From Saprospiraceae bacterium (GTDB lineage: Bacteria > Bacteroidota > Bacteroidia > Chitinophagales > Saprospiraceae), in contig JAIYAP010000026.1 in the NCBI GenBank assembly GCA_027488935.1, forward strand, positions 1-64,000: 64,000 nucleotides of DNA, written 5' to 3'. Positions 8,489 through 17,328 of the stretch are shown one piece after another. Below the pieces are notes generated by a model that ran no database searches, was not told the origin of the DNA, and saw nothing but the letters and a program-made list of their open reading frames with translations. The stretch's first letter is position 1, and every line of letters starts with the position of its first letter. Both the position numbers and the translations under genes were made by a program.

Positions 8489-10986
8489 AAAAACAGGGCA
8501 TTGGCAAATAATACCTTGCCTTGTTGCCAAAAACTGCGGAAAAGCGGGTTATCGATCAAATAAACCACCGAGCCAGATCCCATGGTTTGGGTAATGGCAA
8601 TGGGCGTTTTTTTCAATTGGGGCTTCACCCGCGCACCAATAAACCCGTACGACTGGTAGTTTTCTTCAATATAAATGGCTGCCGTGGATTTTTCGGGCAT
8701 TTGAAATACATCCGCGTCGGTTTTTAAGGTAAAATAGGTGTCGCCCAAACTGTACGCCAAAGGATCGGAAGGGTCGGCTTTGGTTTTGATGATCGCGCCG
8801 GGCAATTGATCGCTCACATTGGCGCGCTCGCGGGAGCGATAGGGTTTGGGCGCTGCGGTGCTGTCGGATTTGGGTGCTTCTTTGGTTTTTAAATCGAAGC
8901 CCTCGGCATCCGCAAATGCTTTGGCGCCGCCGTCAAATCCAATCAATCTACCGCCTTTTTGTACCCATTCTTTGAGTATTTCCAACTGTTTTTCCTCTAA
9001 ATGGTAATTGCCATGGGGGAAAATCAGCACAGTATACCGAAATAGGTTGATACGGCTCAAGCGCTCCAGCGCAATTTCTGTAAGGGGATATTTGAGCTCC
9101 TGCTCGAAGAAAAACCAGGTTTGTCCAAAGGCATTTTCTTCCACGTCATCGCCATATACTACGGCAATTTGCGGGGCTTTGATCAGTCGGAATACTTCCG
9201 AGCCAAGGTCATGTCCTTTCCCGGCATAGCCCGTGAAGATGGGGTGCAGTTTTACATTGGCCTTTTTTGCCGCCTCAATGACGAAAGCATCCAGGTCACC
9301 AACGAAATTTCGGTTGTCGCCTCGATTAATTACCAACGCGCCTTCTTCAAACTGCTGGTCGGCCATCAAAAAAGCTCTGCTGGCATACCGCACATGCACG
9401 CCTTTTTGCAACAATGCACCTAAAAAAACAGATTCTGCCAGTGAATTTCGGTGGATGCACCAGGAATAGGGCGCAGCGGCCAGCAAAATTTCAGGCACTT
9501 TCGCAGCCGTAAAGTCTGCCTTGGGAACAATTTTCTCCTTTAATGCATATGCTTTCAGTCCGTAAGCATATGGGATGGACCAAGCAGTAATGTCGTATGT
9601 TAGGGAATCCGTCAGGTGTGGTTCAGGCTCAAACAATACCTGCACCAACGTCGATTTCAATTGGTAGGCACTGATAAGCAAATCATTCGGTTGGATAGAA
9701 ATATTGGTTTCTTTGCCTTGGATATAATCGAAGGCTTTTACACCCGAAAAACCTGCGCCCACACTGCCGTATTTTATCTGGTGCTGATCGAGGAGATTAC
9801 AGAGCGTTTTCATCTTATTGGCATCATTGGAGGCTGAAATGACGAATGCTTTGTATTGTCCTTGCGGTTGTGTCAGGGATTTTTCATAAAATTCCTGAAA
9901 ACTACGCACCACTTTGTCGGCATTTTTGCTGGTAATTTCAATGGTCGACAAGCTGGTGGTCAAATGGTGCAGGATGCGGTCGCGCAGGGTAAGGGTATCG
10001 CCATTGCTGATGGTCACGGCGCGTCCGGCAACCGAATGTCCGGCCTGTTCGTAGGTCATCCCAATGGCGCCATTGAACATTGGGTAGGTATCGCCGTAAG
10101 AAGGGTAAAACAGGTCGAACACCTCTTTGGTGAAGTACAGCCAGCCGAATTCATCAAAATAGCGGGCATGGTTTGCACCGATTTGCGTCTGGAAATCGCG
10201 TTGCCAGGGTGTTATGTAATCGTGGGTAGGTTCTGCGGCGGGGGCGAAATAGTAAGGATTTTCGGGATATTGTTCGTGCAAATCGGCATGTACCTGGGGC
10301 AACCAGCGCTGGTAAATGGCGATCCGTTGTTGCGATTCCTTTTGCGTTACCCAGGCCCAATCGCGGTTCAAATCGTAATAATAATGATTTACCCTTCCGC
10401 CGGGCCAGGGTTCCTGATGCTCGCGGCTGTCTATTTTGGGATTGGGAATCAGGTTGCTTACGCCCCGGTGCCAATGGGTGTATCGGTCGTACCCATCCGG
10501 ATTAAGGGAGGGGTCAATGATAACCACTGTGTTTTTGAGCCATTCGCGTATTTTAGGGTCCGTTTGTGTTGCCAGGCGCCAGGCCAATTCCATACTACAT
10601 TCCGCACCGGAAGGTTCGTTGCCGTGTACCGACATGCTGATCCAAACAATGGCGACCGGCGCATCTGTACTGGGTTTGCCTGGTAACGCGCCCGCAAGTT
10701 TTAGGTTGTTGAGCCTTATTTGCTCTAATCGGGCGATGTTTTCGGGTGTCGAAAAAAAAGCCAGGCGCAAGGGGCGATCTTCATTAGTCGTTCCATATTG
10801 CGCCAAACGCATGGTTGTGCCCGAATTGGCTGCCAATTGATCATAATATGCGGTCAATTGATGGTGTGGTGTAAACTGTTCCCCCAAAGGGCGATGTAAA
10901 AAAACATCGGGGCTTTGCGCAGTATTTTGCGCATAAAGACCTAAATTTAACCAACATAACAGACAGGATAGCAGAATTCGGCGCAT
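8485..10986 (-). CDS. Exported M14-family zinc carboxypeptidase
   Basis: An 833-residue secreted metallocarboxypeptidase. The start at 10986 yields a signal peptide (MRRILLSCLLCWLNLGLYAQ); the longer frame to 11055 adds 23 residues. The M14 zinc ligands are visible as HGNEPSGAE (HxxE, about residues 120-125) and the histidine in VHADLHEQ (near 234). The probable catalytic glutamate lies in TYEQAG near 314. A C-terminal portion (about 600-690, IAVVYGDD to GGRLIGFDGG) resembles a class I glutamine-amidotransferase/DJ-1 fold, as in other large Bacteroidota M14 proteins. It probably cleaves C-terminal residues from peptides in the periplasm or outside the cell. No T9SS tail is seen. The gene follows the desaturase by 128 bp on the same strand. 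Confidence 0.9.
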   Translation of the reverse strand: MRRILLSCLLCWLNLGLYAQNTAQSPDVFLHRPLGEQFTPHHQLTAYYDQLAANSGTTMRLAQYGTTNEDRPLRLAFFSTPENIARLEQIRLNNLKLAGALPGKPSTDAPVAIVWISMSVHGNEPSGAECSMELAWRLATQTDPKIREWLKNTVVIIDPSLNPDGYDRYTHWHRGVSNLIPNPKIDSREHQEPWPGGRVNHYYYDLNRDWAWVTQKESQQRIAIYQRWLPQVHADLHEQYPENPYYFAPAAEPTHDYITPWQRDFQTQIGANHARYFDEFGWLYFTKEVFDLFYPSYGDTYPMFNGAIGMTYEQAGHSVAGRAVTISNGDTLTLRDRILHHLTTSLSTIEITSKNADKVVRSFQEFYEKSLTQPQGQYKAFVISASNDANKMKTLCNLLDQHQIKYGSVGAGFSGVKAFDYIQGKETNISIQPNDLLISAYQLKSTLVQVLFEPEPHLTDSLTYDITAWSIPYAYGLKAYALKEKIVPKADFTAAKVPEILLAAAPYSWCIHRNSLAESVFLGALLQKGVHVRYASRAFLMADQQFEEGALVINRGDNRNFVGDLDAFVIEAAKKANVKLHPIFTGYAGKGHDLGSEVFRLIKAPQIAVVYGDDVEENAFGQTWFFFEQELKYPLTEIALERLSRINLFRYTVLIFPHGNYHLEEKQLEILKEWVQKGGRLIGFDGGAKAFADAEGFDLKTKEAPKSDSTAAPKPYRSRERANVSDQLPGAIIKTKADPSDPLAYSLGDTYFTLKTDADVFQMPEKSTAAIYIEENYQSYGFIGARVKPQLKKTPIAITQTMGSGSVVYLIDNPLFRSFWQQGKVLFANALFF

Positions 10987-11114
10987 GTTTGAACGAAACC
11001 TGAGGACATGTTTCGATCGAAGACAAAACATGTTAAGTGTTTGAAGATATACCAAGATTAAAGTGGATTTGAAGGATGCTTATTATTTGCCTACAGACAA
11101 ATAGCGGGCCTGTT

Positions 11115-12239
11115 TTATCCAATTGCCTCTTCAAGATCGGGTAATTTGCCAAAACGTCGCAAGGTTGTCAGGTGCGAGCGCAATGCCGTGCCAAAAGTAG
11201 GATTCTCTAAATAAGGAACCCCAAATTCTTCGGCTGTTTCTTTTACAATGGGGGCGATCGCCGGGTAATGCACGTGGCATACGCGTGGAAATAAATGGTG
11301 CTCCACCTGGAAATTCAAACCACCTACATACCAGGACAACCATTTGTTGCCTCTGGAGAAATTGACCGTCGTATTGAGTTGGTGAATTGCCCATTCATTT
11401 TCAATGTTTCCTTCCGCATTGGGCAGCGGATGGCTGGTGCCTTCCACAGTGTGCGCCAACTGGAATATCACCGTAAGGATTACGCCTGCAATAAAAAAAA
11501 AAAAAAAAAATCCGCACAACACGGTCACAAGGTCGGAAGTGCCCAGGATAAACACCGGCATTCCAATCATGATGGTAAAATACACCACTTTGAGGATAAC
11601 AATCCGCGTCATGGCGATGGTGTTTTCTTTTGCACTTTTTTGGTTTACCCCATTGCGTACATAGCGGCGGAATTGTACAAAGTCCTTTAATACAATCCAA
11701 TACAAGCTCATAATGCCATAAAATGCAAAAGCGTACAAGAATTGAAACCGGTGGATCTTTTTTACTTCTGTATGGGGTGAAAAGCGCAAAATGGCTTTAT
11801 CGTCAATGTCGTCGTCCATGTGGACCACATTGGTATAGGTATGGTGCAACAAATTATGCTGGAAACGCCAGTTGAAAATAGAGGCGCCCAAAAAATTGAG
11901 GGAATAGCCCATCATTTGGTTCACCCAACCTTTGGAAGAATAGGCGCCGTGGATGGCATCGTGCATCACACTCATGCCAATACCGGCCAGGCCGAGGCCC
12001 ATGAGGCTCCACATCCCCAACTCCATTCCGGTAGACATTGGAACGGTGAGCATGAGGACAAAAGGGGTAAAATATACGATAAAAAGCACAATAGATTTGA
12101 CCACCATCGTGGTATTGGCGTGTGGGGAGAGGCCTGTTTGTTTGAAATACTGGTCAACACGTGCTTTTAAGGTGTTGAAAAACATTCTTTTTTCTGGGTC
12201 AACAAATTTGACCTTTTCTTTCATTTGAATGGTTGCCAT
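11115..12239 (-). CDS. Membrane fatty acid desaturase (acyl-CoA/acyl-lipid type)
   Basis: A 374-residue integral-membrane di-iron desaturase. The three histidine boxes are present: HDAIHG near residue 93, HNLLHHTYTN near 128, and QVEHHLFPR near 313, whose QxxHH form is typical of front-end or linoleoyl-CoA-like desaturases. Hydrophobic segments lie at about 45-95 and 200-260. There is no fused cytochrome b5 domain. It probably introduces a double bond into membrane fatty acids and so tunes fluidity. Residues of the second hydrophobic block include six consecutive phenylalanines encoded by an 18-base T tract on the coding strand; any slippage other than by three bases would truncate the protein before the third histidine box. 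Exact regiospecificity cannot be told from the sequence. Confidence 0.92.
   Translation of the reverse strand: MATIQMKEKVKFVDPEKRMFFNTLKARVDQYFKQTGLSPHANTTMVVKSIVLFIVYFTPFVLMLTVPMSTGMELGMWSLMGLGLAGIGMSVMHDAIHGAYSSKGWVNQMMGYSLNFLGASIFNWRFQHNLLHHTYTNVVHMDDDIDDKAILRFSPHTEVKKIHRFQFLYAFAFYGIMSLYWIVLKDFVQFRRYVRNGVNQKSAKENTIAMTRIVILKVVYFTIMIGMPVFILGTSDLVTVLCGFFFFFFIAGVILTVIFQLAHTVEGTSHPLPNAEGNIENEWAIHQLNTTVNFSRGNKWLSWYVGGLNFQVEHHLFPRVCHVHYPAIAPIVKETAEEFGVPYLENPTFGTALRSHLTTLRRFGKLPDLEEAIG
11493..11510. repeat. 18-base A/T homopolymer inside the desaturase gene
   Basis: An uninterrupted run of 18 A on the plus strand reads as 18 T on the coding strand of the desaturase gene, giving six TTT codons at about residues 243-249. 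The frame is open only because the length is a multiple of three. Such a tract is a candidate site for replication or transcriptional slippage. Confidence 0.97.
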
Positions 12240-12614
12240 GCTGTTTCGATAAATGCTGTTTAAATATAAGCCCGCTGATCGTCAGTATATTTCAGTGGGC
12301 CCTATTTGAAAATTACTGCATGTTCAATTGCTGGTGTTGTCGGGAGGCGGACAAAACTACGCAACAATTACGATAAACGGTGAAAGGAGAGGCCGAAATT
12401 TCGGAAGGCAGGCGCTTATCTGGAATCATTCAACAATATAAATGCAGATAAGTTGTGGGGCGGAGATGTGTTGGGAAATGTTTATGCGATTCGGAGATGG
12501 TGCCCGGAAGTATTCCAATTTTACTGATTTACAGTCACTTGGGGCGAGGAATAGAAATTGAAAACCCTTTTACTACCAAATTTGTTTTATTGGAAAAATC
12601 CTATCCCTACAAAC
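12240..12614. other. Divergent intergenic region without a recognised gene
   Basis: This 375-bp stretch separates the leftward desaturase from the rightward TMEM175-like gene. It must carry both promoters. A CAAATTTG sequence at 12577-12584 partly resembles a -7 box for the rightward gene. No convincing small gene or hairpin terminator was seen. Confidence 0.5.
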
Positions 12615-13229
12615 ATGTACAACCAGATTGCCGGAAAAAGACTGCCCCGCATTGAAGCGCTCAGCGATGGCGTATTCTCCATCGCCATGACGTTTTTGGT
12701 GTTCAACCTCAAGGATCCGCTGGCTGCCACCCAGGCAACCGACGAAGCATTGTTGGCCGCTTTGTGGAGTATTGCCCCCAATATCAGTTCGTTTTTCCTG
12801 AGTTTTATGACCTTGGGCATTTTCTGGACGGGCCATTCTACCCAATTCGATTACCTGGAGCGTTCGGATCGAAACCTGTACTGGTTCAACCTTTTTTTCT
12901 TGATGTTCGTTGCGTTGCTGCCGTTTACGACCTCCATTTTGGGTAGTCATATCGACAATAAAGTGGCCGTTATTTTATATTGGCTCAATATTTTAGCCCT
13001 TGGCTTGGCCCTGTTGCTGCACTGGAATTATGCTTACCGCAAAAAATTATTGGCGCTGGCTGAAAACGATGCCACGCTGGTCCACAAAGCAATTCGACAG
13101 CGTATATTCTATTCACAGACTTTTTATGCTGTTGGTGCTGCATTGTGTTTTGTGCATCCCTTTTTAAGTTTGGTGGTGATATTTGCCATTCAACTGAATT
13201 ATGCTTTTGGGATTTTCTCGAAAAAATAG
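12615..13229 (+). CDS. TMEM175-family (DUF1211) ion channel-like membrane protein
   Basis: A 205-residue integral membrane protein. Near the N-terminus it has the TMEM175 signature (RIEALSDGVFSIAMTFLVF, residues 12-30), which in this family carries the FSD motif in the first helix; here the motif reads LSDGVFS. About six hydrophobic segments follow, agreeing with the six-helix prokaryotic TMEM175 proteins that form tetrameric potassium-permeable channels. The ATG at 12615 is chosen because the longer frame begins with TTG at 12558 and adds unrelated residues. The gene stands alone between the desaturase and the tetR-efflux region. Channel function is inferred from the family. Confidence 0.85.
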   Translation: MYNQIAGKRLPRIEALSDGVFSIAMTFLVFNLKDPLAATQATDEALLAALWSIAPNISSFFLSFMTLGIFWTGHSTQFDYLERSDRNLYWFNLFFLMFVALLPFTTSILGSHIDNKVAVILYWLNILALGLALLLHWNYAYRKKLLALAENDATLVHKAIRQRIFYSQTFYAVGAALCFVHPFLSLVVIFAIQLNYAFGIFSKK

Positions 13230-13278
13230 AAGCGTTTTGGTTTAAACGATACTGCTCGGATTTCTTGATTTTATGTTT

Positions 13279-13294
13279 TTAACCATTTGGTTAA
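13279..13294. promoter_or_regulatory. Putative TetR operator A
   Basis: TTAACCATTTGGTTAA is a 16-bp site with perfect 6-bp inverted arms and a 4-bp centre. It is the exact reverse complement of operator B and lies 71 bp upstream of it, in front of the tetR promoter. Confidence 0.8.
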
Positions 13295-13311
13295 AAAAAA
13301 TCTGAAAAAGC

Positions 13312-13343
13312 TTGCACATCTAAAACCCACACCCCTATATTTG
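13312..13343 (+). promoter_or_regulatory. tetR promoter (-33 TTG and -7 TATATTTG)
   Basis: A TTG at 13312-13314 and TATATTTG at 13336-13343 are separated by 21 bp, matching the Bacteroidota promoter pattern. The inferred start of transcription is near 13350, so operator B would cover +1 onward. Confidence 0.6.
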
Positions 13344-13349
13344 TCCCAG

Positions 13350-13365
13350 TTAACCAAATGGTTAA
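13350..13365. promoter_or_regulatory. Putative TetR operator B overlapping the first ATG
   Basis: TTAACCAAATGGTTAA is a 16-bp perfect palindromic site (6-4-6). It contains the ATG at 13358 and sits immediately downstream of the -7 box, an ideal place for autorepression. Confidence 0.85.
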
Positions 13366-14008
13366 AAAACGGATGCGCGCAACAGATATGACACCACAGG
13401 ATAAGTCGAATGATTCGACAGAGCAAAAGATTTTTGACGCAGCGCACGAGCTGTTCGTACAAAAAGGATTAGACGGTGCCAAAATGCAGGAGATCGCCGA
13501 TCGGGCGGGTATAAACAAGGCTTTATTGCATTATTATTATCGCACCAAAGATAAATTGTACGAAATGGTTGCAAAATCCATCATTCACCAAGGCATTCCG
13601 ATTATTCAAAAAACGATTGAATCAGATTTGCCTTTAGAGGAAAAAATCGTCAAATTCGTTGATTTTTACATCGATTTGATTCGAAGAAACCCCTTTATCC
13701 CCCTGTTTATCATTTCTGAAATGAATAAACACCCCGAGCAGTTTATGGAAAAAATTCTGCCAGCGCGGCTCCCGCGCCCCGAAATTTTTCTGAAACAAGT
13801 GGAAGATGCCGTGGCGGCCGGCACCATTCGGCCCATAAATCCACAGCATTTGTTACTCAATATTATTTCCTTGTGCGTGTTCCCTTTCGTAGCCCGCCCA
13901 ATCATGCAAATGGTGTTAGGGATGAATAAACCGGAGGCCGATCAGTTTCTGAAGCAACGAAAAACGGAAGTTACGGAATTCATTTTTGCTGCATTGCGCC
14001 CCCGATAA
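13358..14008 (+). CDS. TetR/AcrR-family repressor of the adjacent efflux operon
   Basis: A TetR-type regulator, 216 residues from the first ATG. The DNA-binding region is at about 24-70, with the helix-turn-helix KMQEIADRAGINKALLHYYY followed by RTKDKLYE. The C-terminal ligand-binding domain is typical in length. The ATG at 13358 lies inside operator B and only about 8 nt after the predicted transcription start, so translation may instead begin at 13373 or 13388 (MTPQDKS). Matching operators flank its promoter and precede tolC. Gene order and partners resemble E. coli CecR with ybhGFSR. It probably senses a substrate of the downstream pump; the ligand is unknown. Confidence 0.92.
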   Translation: MVKKRMRATDMTPQDKSNDSTEQKIFDAAHELFVQKGLDGAKMQEIADRAGINKALLHYYYRTKDKLYEMVAKSIIHQGIPIIQKTIESDLPLEEKIVKFVDFYIDLIRRNPFIPLFIISEMNKHPEQFMEKILPARLPRPEIFLKQVEDAVAAGTIRPINPQHLLLNIISLCVFPFVARPIMQMVLGMNKPEADQFLKQRKTEVTEFIFAALRPR

Positions 14009-14022
14009 GCGGGCTTTTTTTT
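13998..14022 (+). terminator. Weak Rho-independent terminator overlapping the tetR stop codon
   Basis: A short hairpin (CCCG-ATAAG-CGGG) is followed directly by eight T. The tetR stop codon lies in its loop. The stem is only 4 bp, so leaky termination with some readthrough into tolC is possible. Confidence 0.5.
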
Positions 14023-14031
14023 GCACCTGTG

Positions 14032-14047
14032 TTAACCAAACAGTTAA
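14032..14047. promoter_or_regulatory. Putative TetR operator C in front of tolC
   Basis: TTAACCAAACAGTTAA matches operator B except for two bases, one of which breaks an arm of the palindrome. It ends 15 bp before the tolC start codon, suggesting that the repressor also controls the efflux operon. Confidence 0.7.
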
Positions 14048-14062
14048 ACCATTTTCCTAAAT

Positions 14063-15328
14063 ATGCGCTATTTTTCTTTGTTTGCCTGCCTTCTTTGCAT
14101 GTATGCACCTTTGCGCGCCAGCGACACGCTTACCCTTGCCCAATGCAGGGCACTCGCCGTGCAAAACAGTCCGCTGCAACAAAAAAAAGGCTTAGCCGAA
14201 AGCACCGCAGCCCTACAAATCCGCTCCCTGGAAAGCAATAACCTGCCTAAAATTAATTTAGGCGCCCAGGCGAGCTGGCAAAGTGACGTGTTCGGACTGC
14301 CGATCAGTTTTCCAGGCGTTGAAATCCCAAAAGTGCCCAAAGACCAATACAAACTAACTGCTGATGTGTCGGAACGGATTTGGGACGGCCGCCTGAATCG
14401 AACACTCACCGAACAAAAAAGCCTCGAAAAGGAACTTACATTGGCCCAAACCGAGGTGGATGTTTACCAACTCCGCGAACTGGTTACCGACCTTTATTGC
14501 AAAGCCCTGTTGCTCCAGGAATCGGCCGCGGTACTGGAAAGTGCTAAAAAAGACCTCGAACAGCGCTTGAAACAGGCCGAAGCCGGCATTTCGGAGGGGA
14601 TTGCCTTGCGTACCACCGCCGATCAAATCCGGATTCAATTGCTGAAAAACGACCAGCAAATTGCTACAACTGCCGCCGATTTTAAAACCTTGCTGGAACT
14701 TTTGGCCATCTGGATCGGTCGCCCGGCCGCCGATTTTTCCATTACAGCACGAAGCATTGCACCGCCTATTGCCCCCACGGTATTCAATCGGCCAGAGTAT
14801 CATTTATTCGATGTACAGGCAAAAAGCCTGCAACTGAACAAAAGCCTGCTGCAGCAACGCACCCAACCGCGCCTCGATGCATTTGCGCAAACGGGCTTGG
14901 GCAACCCGAATCCGCTGAATTTCTTCGATCAAGGTTTTAGCCCCTTCTTGCTCATCGGATTACGCGCTGCCTGGACGCCCATCGACTGGGGTAATACCAA
15001 ACGCGACCAGCAGGTGTTGGATATTCAGGCGAAAAATATCGAAGTGCAAAAAGCGCATTTTGAACAACGCTTGCAGGCATCCTTGCAACGCGACCAGCAG
15101 GATGCGCTTAAATACCAGGCTTTGCTCAAACAGGACGACGAAATCATTGCCTTACAAACGGACATAATCAGCCGGGCCGATGCGCAATTGCAAAATGGGG
15201 TGATGACAGCGACCGACTATTTGACGCAACTCAATTTGCTGACCCAGGCAAAAATCACCCGCAAAACCCATGAAATGCAGGCTTTGCAGGCACGCGAACT
15301 TCAATTGGCCAAAAATGGCGACCAATAG
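14063..15328 (+). CDS. TolC-family outer membrane efflux protein
   Basis: A 421-residue outer membrane factor with a signal peptide (MRYFSLFACLLCMYAPLRA). It has the two repeated long alpha-helical regions of the OEP/TolC family, starting with DTLTLAQCRALAVQNSP. It should form the trimeric outer membrane channel of a tripartite exporter whose adaptor, ATPases and permeases are encoded directly downstream. It is the first gene of the efflux operon and lies 15 bp after putative operator C. Length and organisation are ordinary for the family. Confidence 0.9.
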   Translation: MRYFSLFACLLCMYAPLRASDTLTLAQCRALAVQNSPLQQKKGLAESTAALQIRSLESNNLPKINLGAQASWQSDVFGLPISFPGVEIPKVPKDQYKLTADVSERIWDGRLNRTLTEQKSLEKELTLAQTEVDVYQLRELVTDLYCKALLLQESAAVLESAKKDLEQRLKQAEAGISEGIALRTTADQIRIQLLKNDQQIATTAADFKTLLELLAIWIGRPAADFSITARSIAPPIAPTVFNRPEYHLFDVQAKSLQLNKSLLQQRTQPRLDAFAQTGLGNPNPLNFFDQGFSPFLLIGLRAAWTPIDWGNTKRDQQVLDIQAKNIEVQKAHFEQRLQASLQRDQQDALKYQALLKQDDEIIALQTDIISRADAQLQNGVMTATDYLTQLNLLTQAKITRKTHEMQALQARELQLAKNGDQ

Positions 15329-15379
15329 GCGTTTCTCCTTTCACTTTTCAACTCAAACATCACAATATATCCAAATAAG

Positions 15380-16327
15380 ATGAAACCATTGTATTTTTCC
15401 TTTGTAGCCTTGGCGCTCCTGGCGCTTTCCTGCCAACGCTCAGCCCCCAAAGCAGATGCATACGGCAATTTTGAAGCAGACGAACTGATTGTAGGCGCGG
15501 AAGCATCGGGCAAAATCATCCAATTTTCCGTGGAAGAAGCCCAAACCCTAAACGCAGGAACGGTGGTAGGCCGCATCGACTCGACCCAGTTGGTGCTGAA
15601 AGTTGCCCAATTGAAAGCCAATATCCGCGCAGTTGCGGCCAAAAGTCCGGCAATTGCGGCTCAATTGGCTGTATTTGAAAAACAACTCAATGCCAACAAA
15701 CAACAATTGGCCACCCTGCAGCGCGAAAAACAACGCATCGAGAATTTGCTGAAAAAAGACGCGGCAGTGCCCAAACAACTCGACGACTTGAACGCCCAAA
15801 TTGAACAGATACAACGCCAAATGGACGTAGTAACCGAACAGCGCAGCGCCTCGGATGCCAACTTGAATACCCAGAAAAATGGCCTTTTAGCCGAAATTTT
15901 GCCTTTGCAGGATCAAATTGCGCAAATTGAAGATCAAATTGCCAAGTGCAAAATCGTCAACCCGATCGATGGTACGGTGCTCACCAAATTAGTCGAGGCT
16001 GGTGAAGTTACATCTTTTGGCAAACCGTTGTACAAAATCGCCAATTTGCAACAAATCATCTTGCGCGCGTACGTAGCGGGCGACCAGTTGGGCAACATAA
16101 AAGTTGGGCAGGAGGTAAAAGTTTCGATTGATGGCCCGGACAATACGATGCGCGATTTTACCGGCAAAATCAGTTGGGTGTCGTCTAAAGCGGAATTTAC
16201 CCCCAAAATTATTCAAACCAAAGACGAGCGCGTCAATCTGGTATACGCCATCAAAATCATGGTGCCCAACGACGGAACCCTGAAAATTGGCATGCCTGCA
16301 GAAGTGCATTGGTCGGCACCGAAATAA
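15380..16327 (+). CDS. HlyD-family periplasmic adaptor lipoprotein of the efflux pump
   Basis: A 315-residue membrane fusion protein. The N-terminus has a lipoprotein signal with lipobox LALSC and acyl-accepting C18. A first biotinyl-lipoyl half follows (about 30-65), then a long coiled-coil hairpin (about 70-185), the second lipoyl half (KIVNPIDGTVLTKLVEAGEV, near 192-211), and a beta-barrel domain. It resembles YbhG/YhiI adaptors that link ABC-2 permeases to TolC. It lies 51 bp after tolC, and the next gene starts 44 bp beyond it. Confidence 0.9.
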   Translation: MKPLYFSFVALALLALSCQRSAPKADAYGNFEADELIVGAEASGKIIQFSVEEAQTLNAGTVVGRIDSTQLVLKVAQLKANIRAVAAKSPAIAAQLAVFEKQLNANKQQLATLQREKQRIENLLKKDAAVPKQLDDLNAQIEQIQRQMDVVTEQRSASDANLNTQKNGLLAEILPLQDQIAQIEDQIAKCKIVNPIDGTVLTKLVEAGEVTSFGKPLYKIANLQQIILRAYVAGDQLGNIKVGQEVKVSIDGPDNTMRDFTGKISWVSSKAEFTPKIIQTKDERVNLVYAIKIMVPNDGTLKIGMPAEVHWSAPK

Positions 16328-16371
16328 CCATTGAACGTGCACTTTTTCGCAGTCGCATCAAAATTTCAGGC

Positions 16372-17316
16372 ATGCAAGCAATTGTTGTTGAACAAATTAC
16401 AAAATCCTACGGGGCCAAAGGAGCGGTAAAAGCCTTGGACGGTATCTCGCTGTCGGTGGCCAAAGGCGAATTGTTCGGGATCATCGGTCCGGATGGCGCC
16501 GGGAAAACCTCGCTCCTGCGCATTTTAGCCACCCTGATTCTGCCCGACGCGGGGGAGGCTTACTTGCAAAACCTGCACGTGGTACGCGATTACAAGCGCC
16601 TGCGGTCGTTGCTGGGGTATATGCCGGGCCGTTTTTCGCTGTACCAGGATTTATCGGTTCAGGAAAACCTCTCGTTTTTTGCTGCCGTGTTTGGTACCCG
16701 TATTGAGGACAACTACGACCTGATCAAAGACATTTATGTGCAATTGGAGCCTTTTAAAAATCGCCGGGCTGGGGCACTTTCGGGCGGGATGAAGCAAAAA
16801 CTGGCGCTTTGTTGCGCTTTAATCCACAAACCCGAGGTATTGTTGCTCGATGAACCTGGCACCGGCGTAGATCCCGTTTCGCGCAAAGAATTTTGGGATA
16901 TGCTGCAACGGCTCAAAAGTTGGGGCATCACTATCTTAGTAAGCACGCCCAATATGGATGAAGCTGAATTATGCGACCGTGTGGCGCTGCTGCACAACGG
17001 ACGCATCCTGGCCATGGACACGCCTGCGGGCATACGCGGTAGTTACGAGCGGCCACTGTTTGCCGTTCGTTCGGATGAGATGTACCGTTTGATCCAGGAT
17101 TTGCGCCAGTGGCCGGGCGCTTACAGTTGCTATGCTTTTGGCGAATATGCCCATCTTGCCTTGCAGCAAAGCCTACAAGGGTTTGATACACAAGCAGATA
17201 GCGTTATGGCTGAATTGCAACAATACCTTGAAAGCCGTCACCACACCGGAATCGAGGTATTGCGCGCCGAGCCCGGTGTGGAGGATTGTTTCATCGCAAG
17301 TACCAAAGACCGTTAA
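16372..17316 (+). CDS. ABC exporter ATPase 1 with an altered switch-histidine motif
   Basis: A 314-residue ABC ATPase of the drug or lipid exporter type. Walker A is GPDGAGKTS (about 39-47), the signature is LSGGMKQKLAL (near 136), and Walker B is VLLLDEP (near 157). The H-loop region reads STPNMDEAE, where the second ATPase has TTHYMEEAE, so the switch histidine is missing. A C-terminal extension of about 80 residues follows. The start is the ATG at 16372; the longer frame starts with TTG at 16309 inside the adaptor gene. With the next gene it looks like the two halves of YbhF/RbbA-type tandem ATPases encoded separately. It may be the catalytically weaker member of an asymmetric pair. Confidence 0.9.
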   Translation: MQAIVVEQITKSYGAKGAVKALDGISLSVAKGELFGIIGPDGAGKTSLLRILATLILPDAGEAYLQNLHVVRDYKRLRSLLGYMPGRFSLYQDLSVQENLSFFAAVFGTRIEDNYDLIKDIYVQLEPFKNRRAGALSGGMKQKLALCCALIHKPEVLLLDEPGTGVDPVSRKEFWDMLQRLKSWGITILVSTPNMDEAELCDRVALLHNGRILAMDTPAGIRGSYERPLFAVRSDEMYRLIQDLRQWPGAYSCYAFGEYAHLALQQSLQGFDTQADSVMAELQQYLESRHHTGIEVLRAEPGVEDCFIASTKDR

Positions 17317-17328
17317 AAACCGAACATC

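Noticed and set aside
9856-10686. 276-codon plus-strand open frame
   Set aside because: It lies antisense to the M14 peptidase, whose zinc motifs are intact; its composition shows no domain.
12455-12655. 66-codon open frame overlapping the start of the TMEM175-like gene
   Set aside because: It runs out of frame into a conserved gene and has no recognisable features.
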